Shown one piece after another: positions 17,901-24,372 of a DNA stretch of 64,000 nucleotides (positions are counted from its first letter, which is position 1; each line of letters starts with the position of its first letter). The notes beneath the pieces are model-generated. The model was not told the origin of the DNA and ran no database searches. It was given only the letters and a program-made list of their open reading frames with translations. The translations under genes were made by a program, and so were the position numbers. Origin of the DNA: Kitasatospora arboriphila (lineage in GTDB: Bacteria > Actinomycetota > Actinomycetes > Mycobacteriales > Mycobacteriaceae); contig NZ_JNYV01000013.1 of NCBI RefSeq assembly GCF_000717275.1, forward strand, positions 34,626-98,625. Direction: 5' to 3'.

Positions 17901-18363
17901 CGGCGCCGAAGCGCGAACCGGCGAACCGGGAGAGCCGCTCGGGAACGCGCGGGTGATTGAGCTGACGGATGATGATCAGGGTGACGATGCCGATCACGGT
18001 GCCGAGGCCCAGGAGTTCATCCAGCAGGTGCCAGGCGAAGGTGTCGCCGAAGTACGGCCAGTGGAACTTGGCGTCGAATGTCTGGCCATATGCCTCGAAC
18101 CACAGCAGTGAACCGAGCAGGAACCCGATCATCACCAGCCAGTGGGCCCAGCCGACGGTTCGGAACTTCGCCATCCGCGTGTGGGCGATGAATTCGATCA
18201 TCATCTGCTTGAAGCGAGGGAGCACCGGCGTGAACCGGGTGTTGTCCTTCTGCCCCTTGGCGATGGTGCGGAGCATGGTCCACACTCCGCGGAAAAACAG
18301 TGCCCAGCACACCAGGCTTGCCAGAGCAGCAATGGTGCCGATGGTGATCGTCGCGGTATTCAC
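14977..18363 (-). CDS. membrane-bound Fe-S (HdrD/GlpC-like) reductase with long repeat tail
   Basis: 1128-aa protein, orthologue of Rv0338c (882 aa). Residues 1-240 contain about five membrane helices of a heme/quinone-reductase gamma type. Two [4Fe-4S] motifs follow (CTECGRCQSQCP and CTNCGACVEQCP), then two CCG domains with CPHCF and MCCGAGGARMW, as in heterodisulfide reductase HdrD and GlpC. It should pass electrons between a cytosolic donor and quinone; the donor is unknown. Residues about 745-1128 are an Ala/Pro/Lys tail with six copies of a KGLxIGGGAKRPG motif separated by Glu/Ala/Thr-rich linkers, longer than in the M. tuberculosis protein. GTG start at 18363 chosen with AAAGG upstream. 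Precedes aspC. Confidence 0.92.
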   Translation of the reverse strand: MNTATITIGTIAALASLVCWALFFRGVWTMLRTIAKGQKDNTRFTPVLPRFKQMMIEFIAHTRMAKFRTVGWAHWLVMIGFLLGSLLWFEAYGQTFDAKFHWPYFGDTFAWHLLDELLGLGTVIGIVTLIIIRQLNHPRVPERLSRFAGSRFGAAYFVEVVVLLEGLGMIMVKAGKIATYGHAHAGSDFFTMQVAKLLPASPTMVSVFALIKLMSGMVWLAVIGRNITWGVAWHRFSAFFNIYFKREDDGGVALGAARPMTSGGKVLDMETADPDVDAFGAGKIEDFTWKGWLDFTTCTECGRCQSQCPAWNTGKPLSPKLLITSLRDHGYAKAPYLLAGGKKDISGDEIGLVDADGNVLQDKLDAIPEAARNEAERKLVGESEGTTGAVIDTETLWSCTNCGACVEQCPVDIEHVDHIIDMRRYQVLIESDFPSELAGLFKNLENKGNPWGQNSKDRTKWIDEMDIEIPVYGQDVESFEGFEYLFWVGCAGAYEDRAKKTTKAVAELLDIAAVDFLVLGEGETCNGDSARRAGNEFLFQMLAQQNIETLDEMFGTAPAQAKKIVVTCPHCFNTLGNEYPQVGGKYEVVHHTQLLNRLVRDKRLIPVAPVNKDITYHDPCFLGRHNKVYDAPRELMDASGANLTEMPRHGERSMCCGAGGARMWMEETIGKRINLDRVDEALGTSPEKVATGCPFCRVMLTDGVTAKTSGTELENKVEVLDVAQLILESVRRGAPEIKRGGRFLGAASLGLSAPVAEPEAKPVEKKEPAAEPAKAAAATATDTKEKPKVGGGLGIGGGAKKPGGGAPKPGGAAKKPGGGAPKPGSAAKPTSDEKATAPAAEGAKGLSIGGGAKRPGAPKPGGAAKKPGSAKPAAEAPETEATASTETAETTETKAAPVKGLSIGGGAKRPGAPKPGGAAKKPGAAKPAPEPETETEATSVTEEPATTGQAGEKPPAAQVKGLAIGGGATRPGAKRPGAPKPGARKPDEDVAPAPVADEPSKVDEPEVSEPAAEGTAEGGATEQSAAVPVKGLAIGGKAKRPGAKKPGAAKPAAAPAPEPEPAEQPEPEAQTEVAAEPEADNETTAESTNGAAATNGDAPADSRTLAESGPSKAKGFGIAAGKKRPGKR
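15000..15990 (-). repeat. coding repeats of a KGLxIGGGAKRPG motif in the Fe-S reductase tail
   Basis: Six related units encode variants of K-G-(L/F)-x-I-(G/A)-G-(G/K)-A-(K/T)-(R/K)-P-G, mostly followed by APKPGGAAKKPG. Two units are near identical at the DNA level, for example around 15625-15665 and 15775-15840, suggesting recent duplication. The final unit is shortened to KGFGIAAGKKRPGKR and ends the protein. Confidence 0.85.
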
Positions 18364-18613
18364 GGCGTCACGGCCTTTCTCTCTCGAACTGCCCGACTGA
18401 TACACGTCTCTTACGTGTAGCGGTCGAATCGTTCACCCGGTCGGCCTGATGGCCCCAGATGGGGCCTGGCCCTATCGCAAGCTGTGTGGCGCTCACAGCG
18501 TCGCGTTGAATCACTCCAGCGCACGCAGTGTTCTCCACTAGGTACGTTAAGGCCTGGCTGCGCCAAGGTTTTGCGCAGGTTGTCCTAAGTTACTGATCGG
18601 TAAGGTATTTGTG

Positions 18614-19219
18614 ATGTCCGCCATAAGTCGTCGTCGAATTCTACTGCTGATCGGCGCCGGCCTGGCCGGTGTCGAGCTGGTCGTGACCATTGCGAGCACG
18701 TGGGTGTACGTGCAGGCGCGCGACAGGACGTCCGAGGCCGCCGATGCGCCCTCGGCGTCGGTGGCGCTTGTACTCGGAGCGAAGGTGATCAACGGCGAAC
18801 CCGACTCGTACGTCCGCGGCCGGCTGGACTCGGCCCTGGCCCTCTACCGCGACGGCCGGGTGCAGCAGATCCTCAACTCCGGGAACGGCCGCGCGGTGGC
18901 GGGGAACGAGCCGGCGGTCATGCGCGCCTATCTCGAAGAAAACGGGGTGCCGTCGTCGGACATCATCGACGACCCCGAGGGATACGACACCGCGGCATCA
19001 TGTCGTCGCGCCCACGATCTGTTCGGGGTGCGGTCGGCGCTGGTGGTGACCCAGGGCTTCCACCTCGGTCGTGCGGTGGCGCTGTGCCGCGACGCAGGTA
19101 TCGACGTTCACGGCGTACTCGCCGAATGTGATTGTCCGACATGGACAATCGCACGCAATCACCTACGTGAGACGGTGCTGGCCCGGCCGCGGGCGTTGTT
19201 GACGGTGCTGATGAGCTGA
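18614..19219 (+). CDS. SanA/YdcF-like DUF218 membrane protein
   Basis: 201-aa protein with one N-terminal membrane helix (residues about 8-28) and a DUF218 domain (about 45-190): VALVLGAKV, a RGRLDSALALYRDGR helix, NSGNGR, and VVTQGFHLGRAVALCR. E. coli SanA of this family supports envelope barrier function and vancomycin exclusion at high temperature; the biochemical activity is not firmly known. ATG at 18614 with AAGG 8 nt upstream. Its 3' end overlaps the convergent acyltransferase gene by 61 bp, an unusually large overlap that could produce antisense transcripts. Confidence 0.88.
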   Translation: MSAISRRRILLLIGAGLAGVELVVTIASTWVYVQARDRTSEAADAPSASVALVLGAKVINGEPDSYVRGRLDSALALYRDGRVQQILNSGNGRAVAGNEPAVMRAYLEENGVPSSDIIDDPEGYDTAASCRRAHDLFGVRSALVVTQGFHLGRAVALCRDAGIDVHGVLAECDCPTWTIARNHLRETVLARPRALLTVLMS

Positions 19220-20421
19220 GCGACGTCGAACTTGTCGGGCATCGGCAACCGGGGACGGCCGGTCAGATACGCCGACCCGGGCATCCGACGCAGGGCCTCC
19301 ACCACAAGGAGCGAGCCGGCGAGGGTGCCGAGATAGACGACGATGGTCGCCCATGGCGCGCCCATCACGTCCACCACCCACGCGACGTTGTTCCGTTGTG
19401 GGTAGAGGATGAAGAAGATCAGCAATGCATGGACCAGGAAGACGCTGAACGAGCGATTCGAGGCGTACTTCACCATGCGGTCGAAGCGGGGGGTGCTGCG
19501 CCGGTGATGGTCGGCCCAGTGCTGGCCCACCGCGTACAGGCACGCCACCGCGGCGACGAGGAACGGGAACAACGTGGGCTGAAAAGCGGCGCTCGCATCG
19601 ATCGCCCGCTGATCATCACCCCACACCCGCCACCAGAAGTTGCCGACCGCGAACAACCCGGTCACCACCAGTGCGCTGAACAACCACCAGCCCTTGCCCT
19701 GTAACCACAGCCGGATGTCGTCGAGATGGACCGCCGTCACCGCGCCCGCGAACACGAAGAACTGATACGGCACGAAGGTCGCGTAGTAGTGCCACCACAC
19801 CCCGGCGATGCTCGCGGGGGGCTGCCAATGCGTGATGACCGCAAAACATCCCCACTGGACGGCCGCACTGACGGCGAGCAGCGCAAGGTGGCGCCCGCGC
19901 GTGCGTCGCACCAGCCACAGCACCAGCGGGAACAGCAAGTACACCTGCAGCATCACGAACAAGAAATACATGTGGAACCCGGACAGGCCCCACTTGAGCA
20001 GATCCCAGAACTCCCCGAGGCTGCCGGGGATGTCACCGGTGCGCCCGTGCGCCCACATGTCCTCGACGGCCCAATACACAAAAGACCAGATCACAAACGG
20101 GAAGATGACCAGTTTCATCCGCCGGCGCCAGAAGTCCACCGACCGGAAGTCGACCCGCTCGAAGTTCTGGTACATCAGCACGAAGCCGCTCAGCGCAAAG
20201 AACATGTTGCGGGTGAAGTGGAGCAGCAGGGTGGTCGAGTTGACCGGAACGCTGTCCCATTCGTCGGTTGTCGCGGTCAGGCAGTGCACGAAGATGACCA
20301 GTGAGAAGGTGGTTGCCCGGATCAGGTCGACGTGGTGCAGATACGCCCGCTTCGCTGTCGGCCGGGACCTGCTGGTGACAGTCCCAGCGCCTGCGGAATC
20401 GGCGGGGGTGGTGGCGGTCAT
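19159..20421 (-). CDS. acyltransferase 3 family membrane protein
   Basis: 420-aa integral membrane protein with about ten hydrophobic segments and the acyltransferase-3 layout: HHVDLIRATTFSLVIFVHCL near the N-terminus carries the conserved Arg and His, followed by FFALSGFVLMYQNF. Enzymes of this family O-acylate sugars, peptidoglycan or exported polysaccharide. There is no SGNH domain, unlike the second acyltransferase at 22219. Start placed at the internal ATG (MTATTPADS) because the preceding residues are poorly coding. Convergent overlap with the SanA-like gene. The acceptor molecule is unknown. Confidence 0.85.
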   Translation of the reverse strand: MTATTPADSAGAGTVTSRSRPTAKRAYLHHVDLIRATTFSLVIFVHCLTATTDEWDSVPVNSTTLLLHFTRNMFFALSGFVLMYQNFERVDFRSVDFWRRRMKLVIFPFVIWSFVYWAVEDMWAHGRTGDIPGSLGEFWDLLKWGLSGFHMYFLFVMLQVYLLFPLVLWLVRRTRGRHLALLAVSAAVQWGCFAVITHWQPPASIAGVWWHYYATFVPYQFFVFAGAVTAVHLDDIRLWLQGKGWWLFSALVVTGLFAVGNFWWRVWGDDQRAIDASAAFQPTLFPFLVAAVACLYAVGQHWADHHRRSTPRFDRMVKYASNRSFSVFLVHALLIFFILYPQRNNVAWVVDVMGAPWATIVVYLGTLAGSLLVVEALRRMPGSAYLTGRPRLPMPDKFDVAQLISTVNNARGRASTVSRR

Positions 20422-20523
20422 CGTCGTACAGCATGCCGCATCCACCTGTGATTACCCTCCTCGGTGTCTGAGGGATTTGTCACGTCCACCTACTGTCCAT
20501 GTGGTGTGGAAAGGCTGTGCGAG

Positions 20524-21297
20524 ATGATCCCCGACTGGGACGTGTTGACGTTGTTGCTGGTCGCGGCGCTTGCGGCGGGCTGGATCGACGCGGTGATCGG
20601 TGGTGGGGGCCTGGTGCTGATCCCGGCGATGCTCATCGCGTTCCCCACCGTGGCACCCGCCACCGCACTGGGTACCAACAAGCTCGCCGCGATCTGGGGC
20701 ACCGGCGCGGCCGCCATCGCGTTCTCCCGGGTGACCGCCGTCCCACGACGCCTTGCCCTGATCTCCGTACCGATCGCCGGGGTGTGCGCGGCCGTGGGTG
20801 CGACTGCGGCGTCGCTGGTGTCGGCGGATGTGATCAGGCCGCTGGTGATCGTGCTGATGCTGACGGTCGGGATCTTCGTGGCGTGCAGGCCCTCCTTCGG
20901 CCGGAGCACCGGGTCGGGCGGCCCGCTGAGCCGCCGGCAGATGATCGCCGGATGTGTCGCGTTTGCGGTGATCGGTTTCTACGACGGCATCTTCGGCCCC
21001 GGTACCGGGATGTTTCTCATCATCGCGCTCACCGTGGTGCTCTCTCGCAGCTTCATCGAGAGTGCGGCACTGGCCAAGATCGCCAACACCGCGACGAACT
21101 TCGGTGCCCTTGTGGTGTTCGCGATCCAGGGGCACGTGTGGTGGCAGCTCGGGCTGCTACTCGCGGTGGCCAACGTCGCGGGATCACTGCTGGGATCGAG
21201 GACAGTGCTCAACCGAGGGTCGGGGGTGATCCGGGCCGCCCTGCTCGTCGTGGTCGTGGTCATGTCGGCCAAACTCGGCTGGGATCAGTTCGGGTAG
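20524..21297 (+). CDS. TauE/SafE (TSUP) family transporter
   Basis: 257-aa inner-membrane protein with about eight helices. Two inverted halves show the family motif: AGWIDAVIGGGGLVLIP in the first and GFYDGIFGPGTGMFLI in the second, plus TALGTNKLAAIWGT and KIANTATNFGAL. TSUP members export or import small sulphur or organic anions such as sulfite, taurine-derived compounds or sulfoacetate; the substrate here is not indicated by neighbours. ATG at 20524 with AAAGG about 9 nt upstream. Divergent from the acyltransferase-3 gene. Confidence 0.9.
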   Translation: MIPDWDVLTLLLVAALAAGWIDAVIGGGGLVLIPAMLIAFPTVAPATALGTNKLAAIWGTGAAAIAFSRVTAVPRRLALISVPIAGVCAAVGATAASLVSADVIRPLVIVLMLTVGIFVACRPSFGRSTGSGGPLSRRQMIAGCVAFAVIGFYDGIFGPGTGMFLIIALTVVLSRSFIESAALAKIANTATNFGALVVFAIQGHVWWQLGLLLAVANVAGSLLGSRTVLNRGSGVIRAALLVVVVVMSAKLGWDQFG

Positions 21298-21314
21298 TTC
21301 ACTAGGCTCTGTCC

Positions 21315-21716
21315 GTGGCGATGAGTCCCGGTGAGGATCAGAATCGACGGTTGCTGCGCGCCCGCGACGCGATGGATCGCGACTACGCACAGCCACTCGA
21401 CGTTCCCCGATTGGCGAAGGTGGCACACATGTCCGCCGCCCACTTCACCCGTACGTTCCGGGCCACCTTCGGGGAGACACCGCACCGGTATCTGCAGCGC
21501 CGACGCATCGAGCGAGCGATGATGTTGCTGCGCGATCCACTGTTGCCCGTCACCGACATCGCGGCGATGGTGGGCTTCGAGAGCCTCGGGACCTTCAGCC
21601 GGACGTTTCGAACAGTCGTCGGGGAGTCGCCCAGCGGATTCCGGGCCACCGCCACGCCGGTGAAGGTGCCGGGATGCTTTGTCAGAACGTGGTCGAGACC
21701 GAGCAGTTTTGGATAA
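21315..21716 (+). CDS. AraC-family HTH regulator (DNA-binding domain only)
   Basis: 133-aa protein made almost wholly of a two-motif AraC DNA-binding domain: first helix-turn-helix LDVPRLAKVAHMSAAHFTRTFRA, then the signature VTDIAAMVGFESLGTFSRTFRTVVGESPSGFR. No ligand-binding domain is present. Stand-alone AraC domains of this size are commonly found directly before a VOC/glyoxalase gene, as here (34 bp gap), and probably control it. GTG at 21315 gives MAMSPGED; ATG at 21321 is an alternative. Confidence 0.88.
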   Translation: MAMSPGEDQNRRLLRARDAMDRDYAQPLDVPRLAKVAHMSAAHFTRTFRATFGETPHRYLQRRRIERAMMLLRDPLLPVTDIAAMVGFESLGTFSRTFRTVVGESPSGFRATATPVKVPGCFVRTWSRPSSFG

Positions 21717-21750
21717 GCGGCGCGGTCACCCCTGCCCCTAACGTTGAGAC

Positions 21751-22212
21751 ATGTTCAAAAACATCAGCATTCACTCGGTCATGGTTCTCGATCAGGACGA
21801 AGCACTCGACTTCTACGTCGGGAAACTGGGCTTCGAAGTCAAAGACGACGTCGACATGGGTTTCATGCGGTGGCTCACCATCGCCCTCCCAGGAGACCCG
21901 GATCGTCAGATCCTCCTCGAGGTCCCGGGGCCGCCGGCCCACAGCGAAGAGGTGGCCGCATCGGTCCGCGACCTCGTCACCAAGGGTGCGCTGGGTGCCG
22001 CTGCCATGCTGACCACGGACGACTGCCGAAAGACCTACGAAGAACTGTCCGCACTCGGTGTCGAGTTCACCGAAGAACCGACGGAGCAGCCCTACGGAAT
22101 CGACTGTGCGCTAAGGGATCCCTTCGGCAACCACATCCGGATCACCCAACCGGCCACGGGCCCGGTCGAGATCTCGGACGAGGACATCGCCCGGTGGAAA
22201 AGCGAGGCCTAG
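21751..22212 (+). CDS. VOC-family (glyoxalase/bleomycin-resistance) protein
   Basis: 153-aa vicinal-oxygen-chelate fold protein with paired beta-alpha-beta-beta-beta modules; HSVMVLDQDEALDFYVGKLGFEV opens the first, LRDPFGNHIRITQP closes the second. His and Glu positions usual for metal binding (an early His and a Glu in ILLEVPG) are partly present. Members include glyoxalases, dioxygenases and drug-binding proteins, so the reaction cannot be assigned. It probably forms a two-gene unit with the AraC-type regulator upstream. Confidence 0.9.
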   Translation: MFKNISIHSVMVLDQDEALDFYVGKLGFEVKDDVDMGFMRWLTIALPGDPDRQILLEVPGPPAHSEEVAASVRDLVTKGALGAAAMLTTDDCRKTYEELSALGVEFTEEPTEQPYGIDCALRDPFGNHIRITQPATGPVEISDEDIARWKSEA

Positions 22213-22218
22213 GCGGTC

Positions 22219-24345
22219 TCACCACCAGCCGGGTAGCTCGCGTTGCATGTCGGCGGTGAGGGCGGGGACGAGACTGCGGACGAAGGTCGCGCTCAGATGG
22301 TGGAAGTCGTGCCATACGAGGATGTTCCCGACCACCGCGGGACAGTAGGTGTCGCTGCACATCGCGTCGGTGTAGTCCAGGAAACCCATGTTCGGGAACT
22401 GGGGCGCGATGGCCAGCGCAGGATCGGTCGGTGACATCACCAGCGACCGTTCCACCCCGCACGCCGACGGCTTCTTGCCCAGCGCAAGGCATTCCGGAGG
22501 ACTCTCCTTGCCGACCGCCCACGGGTTGTCGCGCACGGCGATCACCTTCTGTCCGCGGTCGCGGAACTCGGTGAAGATGTCGAGGTAGTCCTTGGGGACG
22601 AAGTCGCCGGTGACCTGACCTTCCACCGGTCGAGTGCTGTTGGTGAACACCACGTCCGGTTTGTCCACGGCCAGGCGTGCCATCACGTCGCGCGACCACT
22701 CGTTGCATTGGTGGTACTTCTGGCCGAACCAGGTGAACACGTAGTCCGTGGTCAGCGGGCACCCCACCTTGAGGTAGGTGGTGACCTTGAACCCGTGCTG
22801 TCTGCCGATCGCATCAAGGGCGGTGATCCAGTACTCCGCGTGCGACCCGCCCACCAAAGCCACAGTGCGCGTGGCGTTCACATCGCCGTACACCCCGACT
22901 CTGATCGATCCGTCCTTCCAGCCGGAGATCACCGAGTCGTAAGACGTGATGGGCCAGTCCTTCTCGACCACCTGCGGACTGGGTTCGGGCTCCACCCGTG
23001 GCACCGGCACGCCGTCGAGGAACGCGCGTGCGCCGGGATACAGGCGCGGATCCAGATTCTGGGTATCCACCGTCATGTTCTGCACGTGTCGGTTCCAGCT
23101 GACGATGCCCGCCCCGGCGACCACGCTGAGTACCAGGAGAACTGCCGTCATCACCGTCGCCGACCGTCGCCACGGCGTCTTTCCGGCCCGGATCGGGGAC
23201 TCGACGTATCTGGCTGTGGCCCAGGCCAAGAGCAGCGAGACCGCAATGATCCCGGTGCCCTCGACGATGTTCGCGCTGTCTTTGTATCGCCAGGTCAGGT
23301 AGAAGATCAGCAGCGGCCAGTGCCATAGGTACAGGGCGTAGGCGATGGAGCCGAGCCAGACGATGGACGGGTGGGCGAGCCACGAACTGACCGCGCCGGG
23401 GTCGGTGCGCTCACCGGGCGCGGTCTGACGCGAGCCACTCCAGATCAGCAACATGGTCGCGCCGACGGGCACCAATGCGAGCGTCGACGGATACTGCTGC
23501 ACCCCGACTATCCACCACCCGCAACTGACGATGAGCGCCAAGGCGATCAGGCCCAACAGGTTTCGAATCCACTGCGCCATCTTGAGCCGCGGCATCCACA
23601 CGGCGAGGAGACCGCCGGCAATCGGTTCCCAGCAACGGGCGATGGTGTCGTAGTAATTGAAGGGCTGGTTGATCCCGTGCCGGTGGTGCGCCCACGCAAA
23701 GGAGATCGCCGCGACACCGAGCAGGGCGGCGAACACCATCCCGCGGATGACCTTCGGTCGGCGGAAGACATCGAATCTGAGTGCGAGCACTCTCAGGACG
23801 CCGCCGAGCGCCAATGCGGCCAGCAACGTGAGCACGAAGAACTGTCCCTGCACCGACATGGACCACAGATGCTGCATCGGACTGTTCGCCGAATCGGCGG
23901 CCTGGTAGTCCTGCGATGCCAGGGCGAGGTGCCAATTCTGGTAGTAGAGCGCCGAGGCGATGGCCTCGTCACCCAGTGGCGACCATCGTGTTCGAGGCAT
24001 CAGCCACAGCGACAGCACCACGATGAACAGCAGCACCGTGAGAAGCGCGGGGAGGAGTCGTCGCGCGAGCCGCCAGAGGCGTGGCCCAGGATTGATCGCA
24101 GTCGACCACCGAGCAGCGGGAGAACTGGTGGCCAGCACATGTTTGAGGAGCGACGCCACGAAGAAGTAGCCGGAGAGGGTCAGGAAGACGTCGACTCCAC
24201 CGGACACGCGGCCGAACCAGATGTGGAAGACGGCCACCAGCGTGATGGCGATGCCACGCAGTCCGTCGAGGTCGTGGCGGTACTCGGTGGACTTCTTCGA
24301 TGGCGCACCGGACACGACTGGTGGGTCGGTCATGGTGGCGCTCAC
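22219..24345 (-). CDS. acyltransferase 3-SGNH fusion (OafA/OatA type)
   Basis: 708-aa membrane protein. The N-terminal 420 residues are a ten-helix acyltransferase-3 domain beginning with HDLDGLRGIAITLVAVFHIW and GGVDVFLTLSGYFF. The C-terminal, extracytoplasmic part is an SGNH domain with nucleophile motif GGSHAEYW and the catalytic DFHHLS near the end. This fusion transfers acyl groups, usually acetyl from the cytoplasm, onto cell-surface glycans outside. GTG at 24345 or ATG at 24333 may be the start; neither has a good ribosome site. It sits 27 bp downstream of the IniR-like regulator on the same strand, so it may share its transcript and be part of the envelope response. Confidence 0.9.
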   Translation of the reverse strand: MSATMTDPPVVSGAPSKKSTEYRHDLDGLRGIAITLVAVFHIWFGRVSGGVDVFLTLSGYFFVASLLKHVLATSSPAARWSTAINPGPRLWRLARRLLPALLTVLLFIVVLSLWLMPRTRWSPLGDEAIASALYYQNWHLALASQDYQAADSANSPMQHLWSMSVQGQFFVLTLLAALALGGVLRVLALRFDVFRRPKVIRGMVFAALLGVAAISFAWAHHRHGINQPFNYYDTIARCWEPIAGGLLAVWMPRLKMAQWIRNLLGLIALALIVSCGWWIVGVQQYPSTLALVPVGATMLLIWSGSRQTAPGERTDPGAVSSWLAHPSIVWLGSIAYALYLWHWPLLIFYLTWRYKDSANIVEGTGIIAVSLLLAWATARYVESPIRAGKTPWRRSATVMTAVLLVLSVVAGAGIVSWNRHVQNMTVDTQNLDPRLYPGARAFLDGVPVPRVEPEPSPQVVEKDWPITSYDSVISGWKDGSIRVGVYGDVNATRTVALVGGSHAEYWITALDAIGRQHGFKVTTYLKVGCPLTTDYVFTWFGQKYHQCNEWSRDVMARLAVDKPDVVFTNSTRPVEGQVTGDFVPKDYLDIFTEFRDRGQKVIAVRDNPWAVGKESPPECLALGKKPSACGVERSLVMSPTDPALAIAPQFPNMGFLDYTDAMCSDTYCPAVVGNILVWHDFHHLSATFVRSLVPALTADMQRELPGWW

Positions 24346-24372
24346 CGGGGGAATTGTTCCAGATGTTCACCT

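Noticed and set aside
18451..18466. GGCCCC-AGAT-GGGGCC hairpin upstream of the SanA-like gene
   Set aside because: Only a 6-bp stem with no T-run, and short GC palindromes are common in this DNA; not enough to call a terminator or operator.
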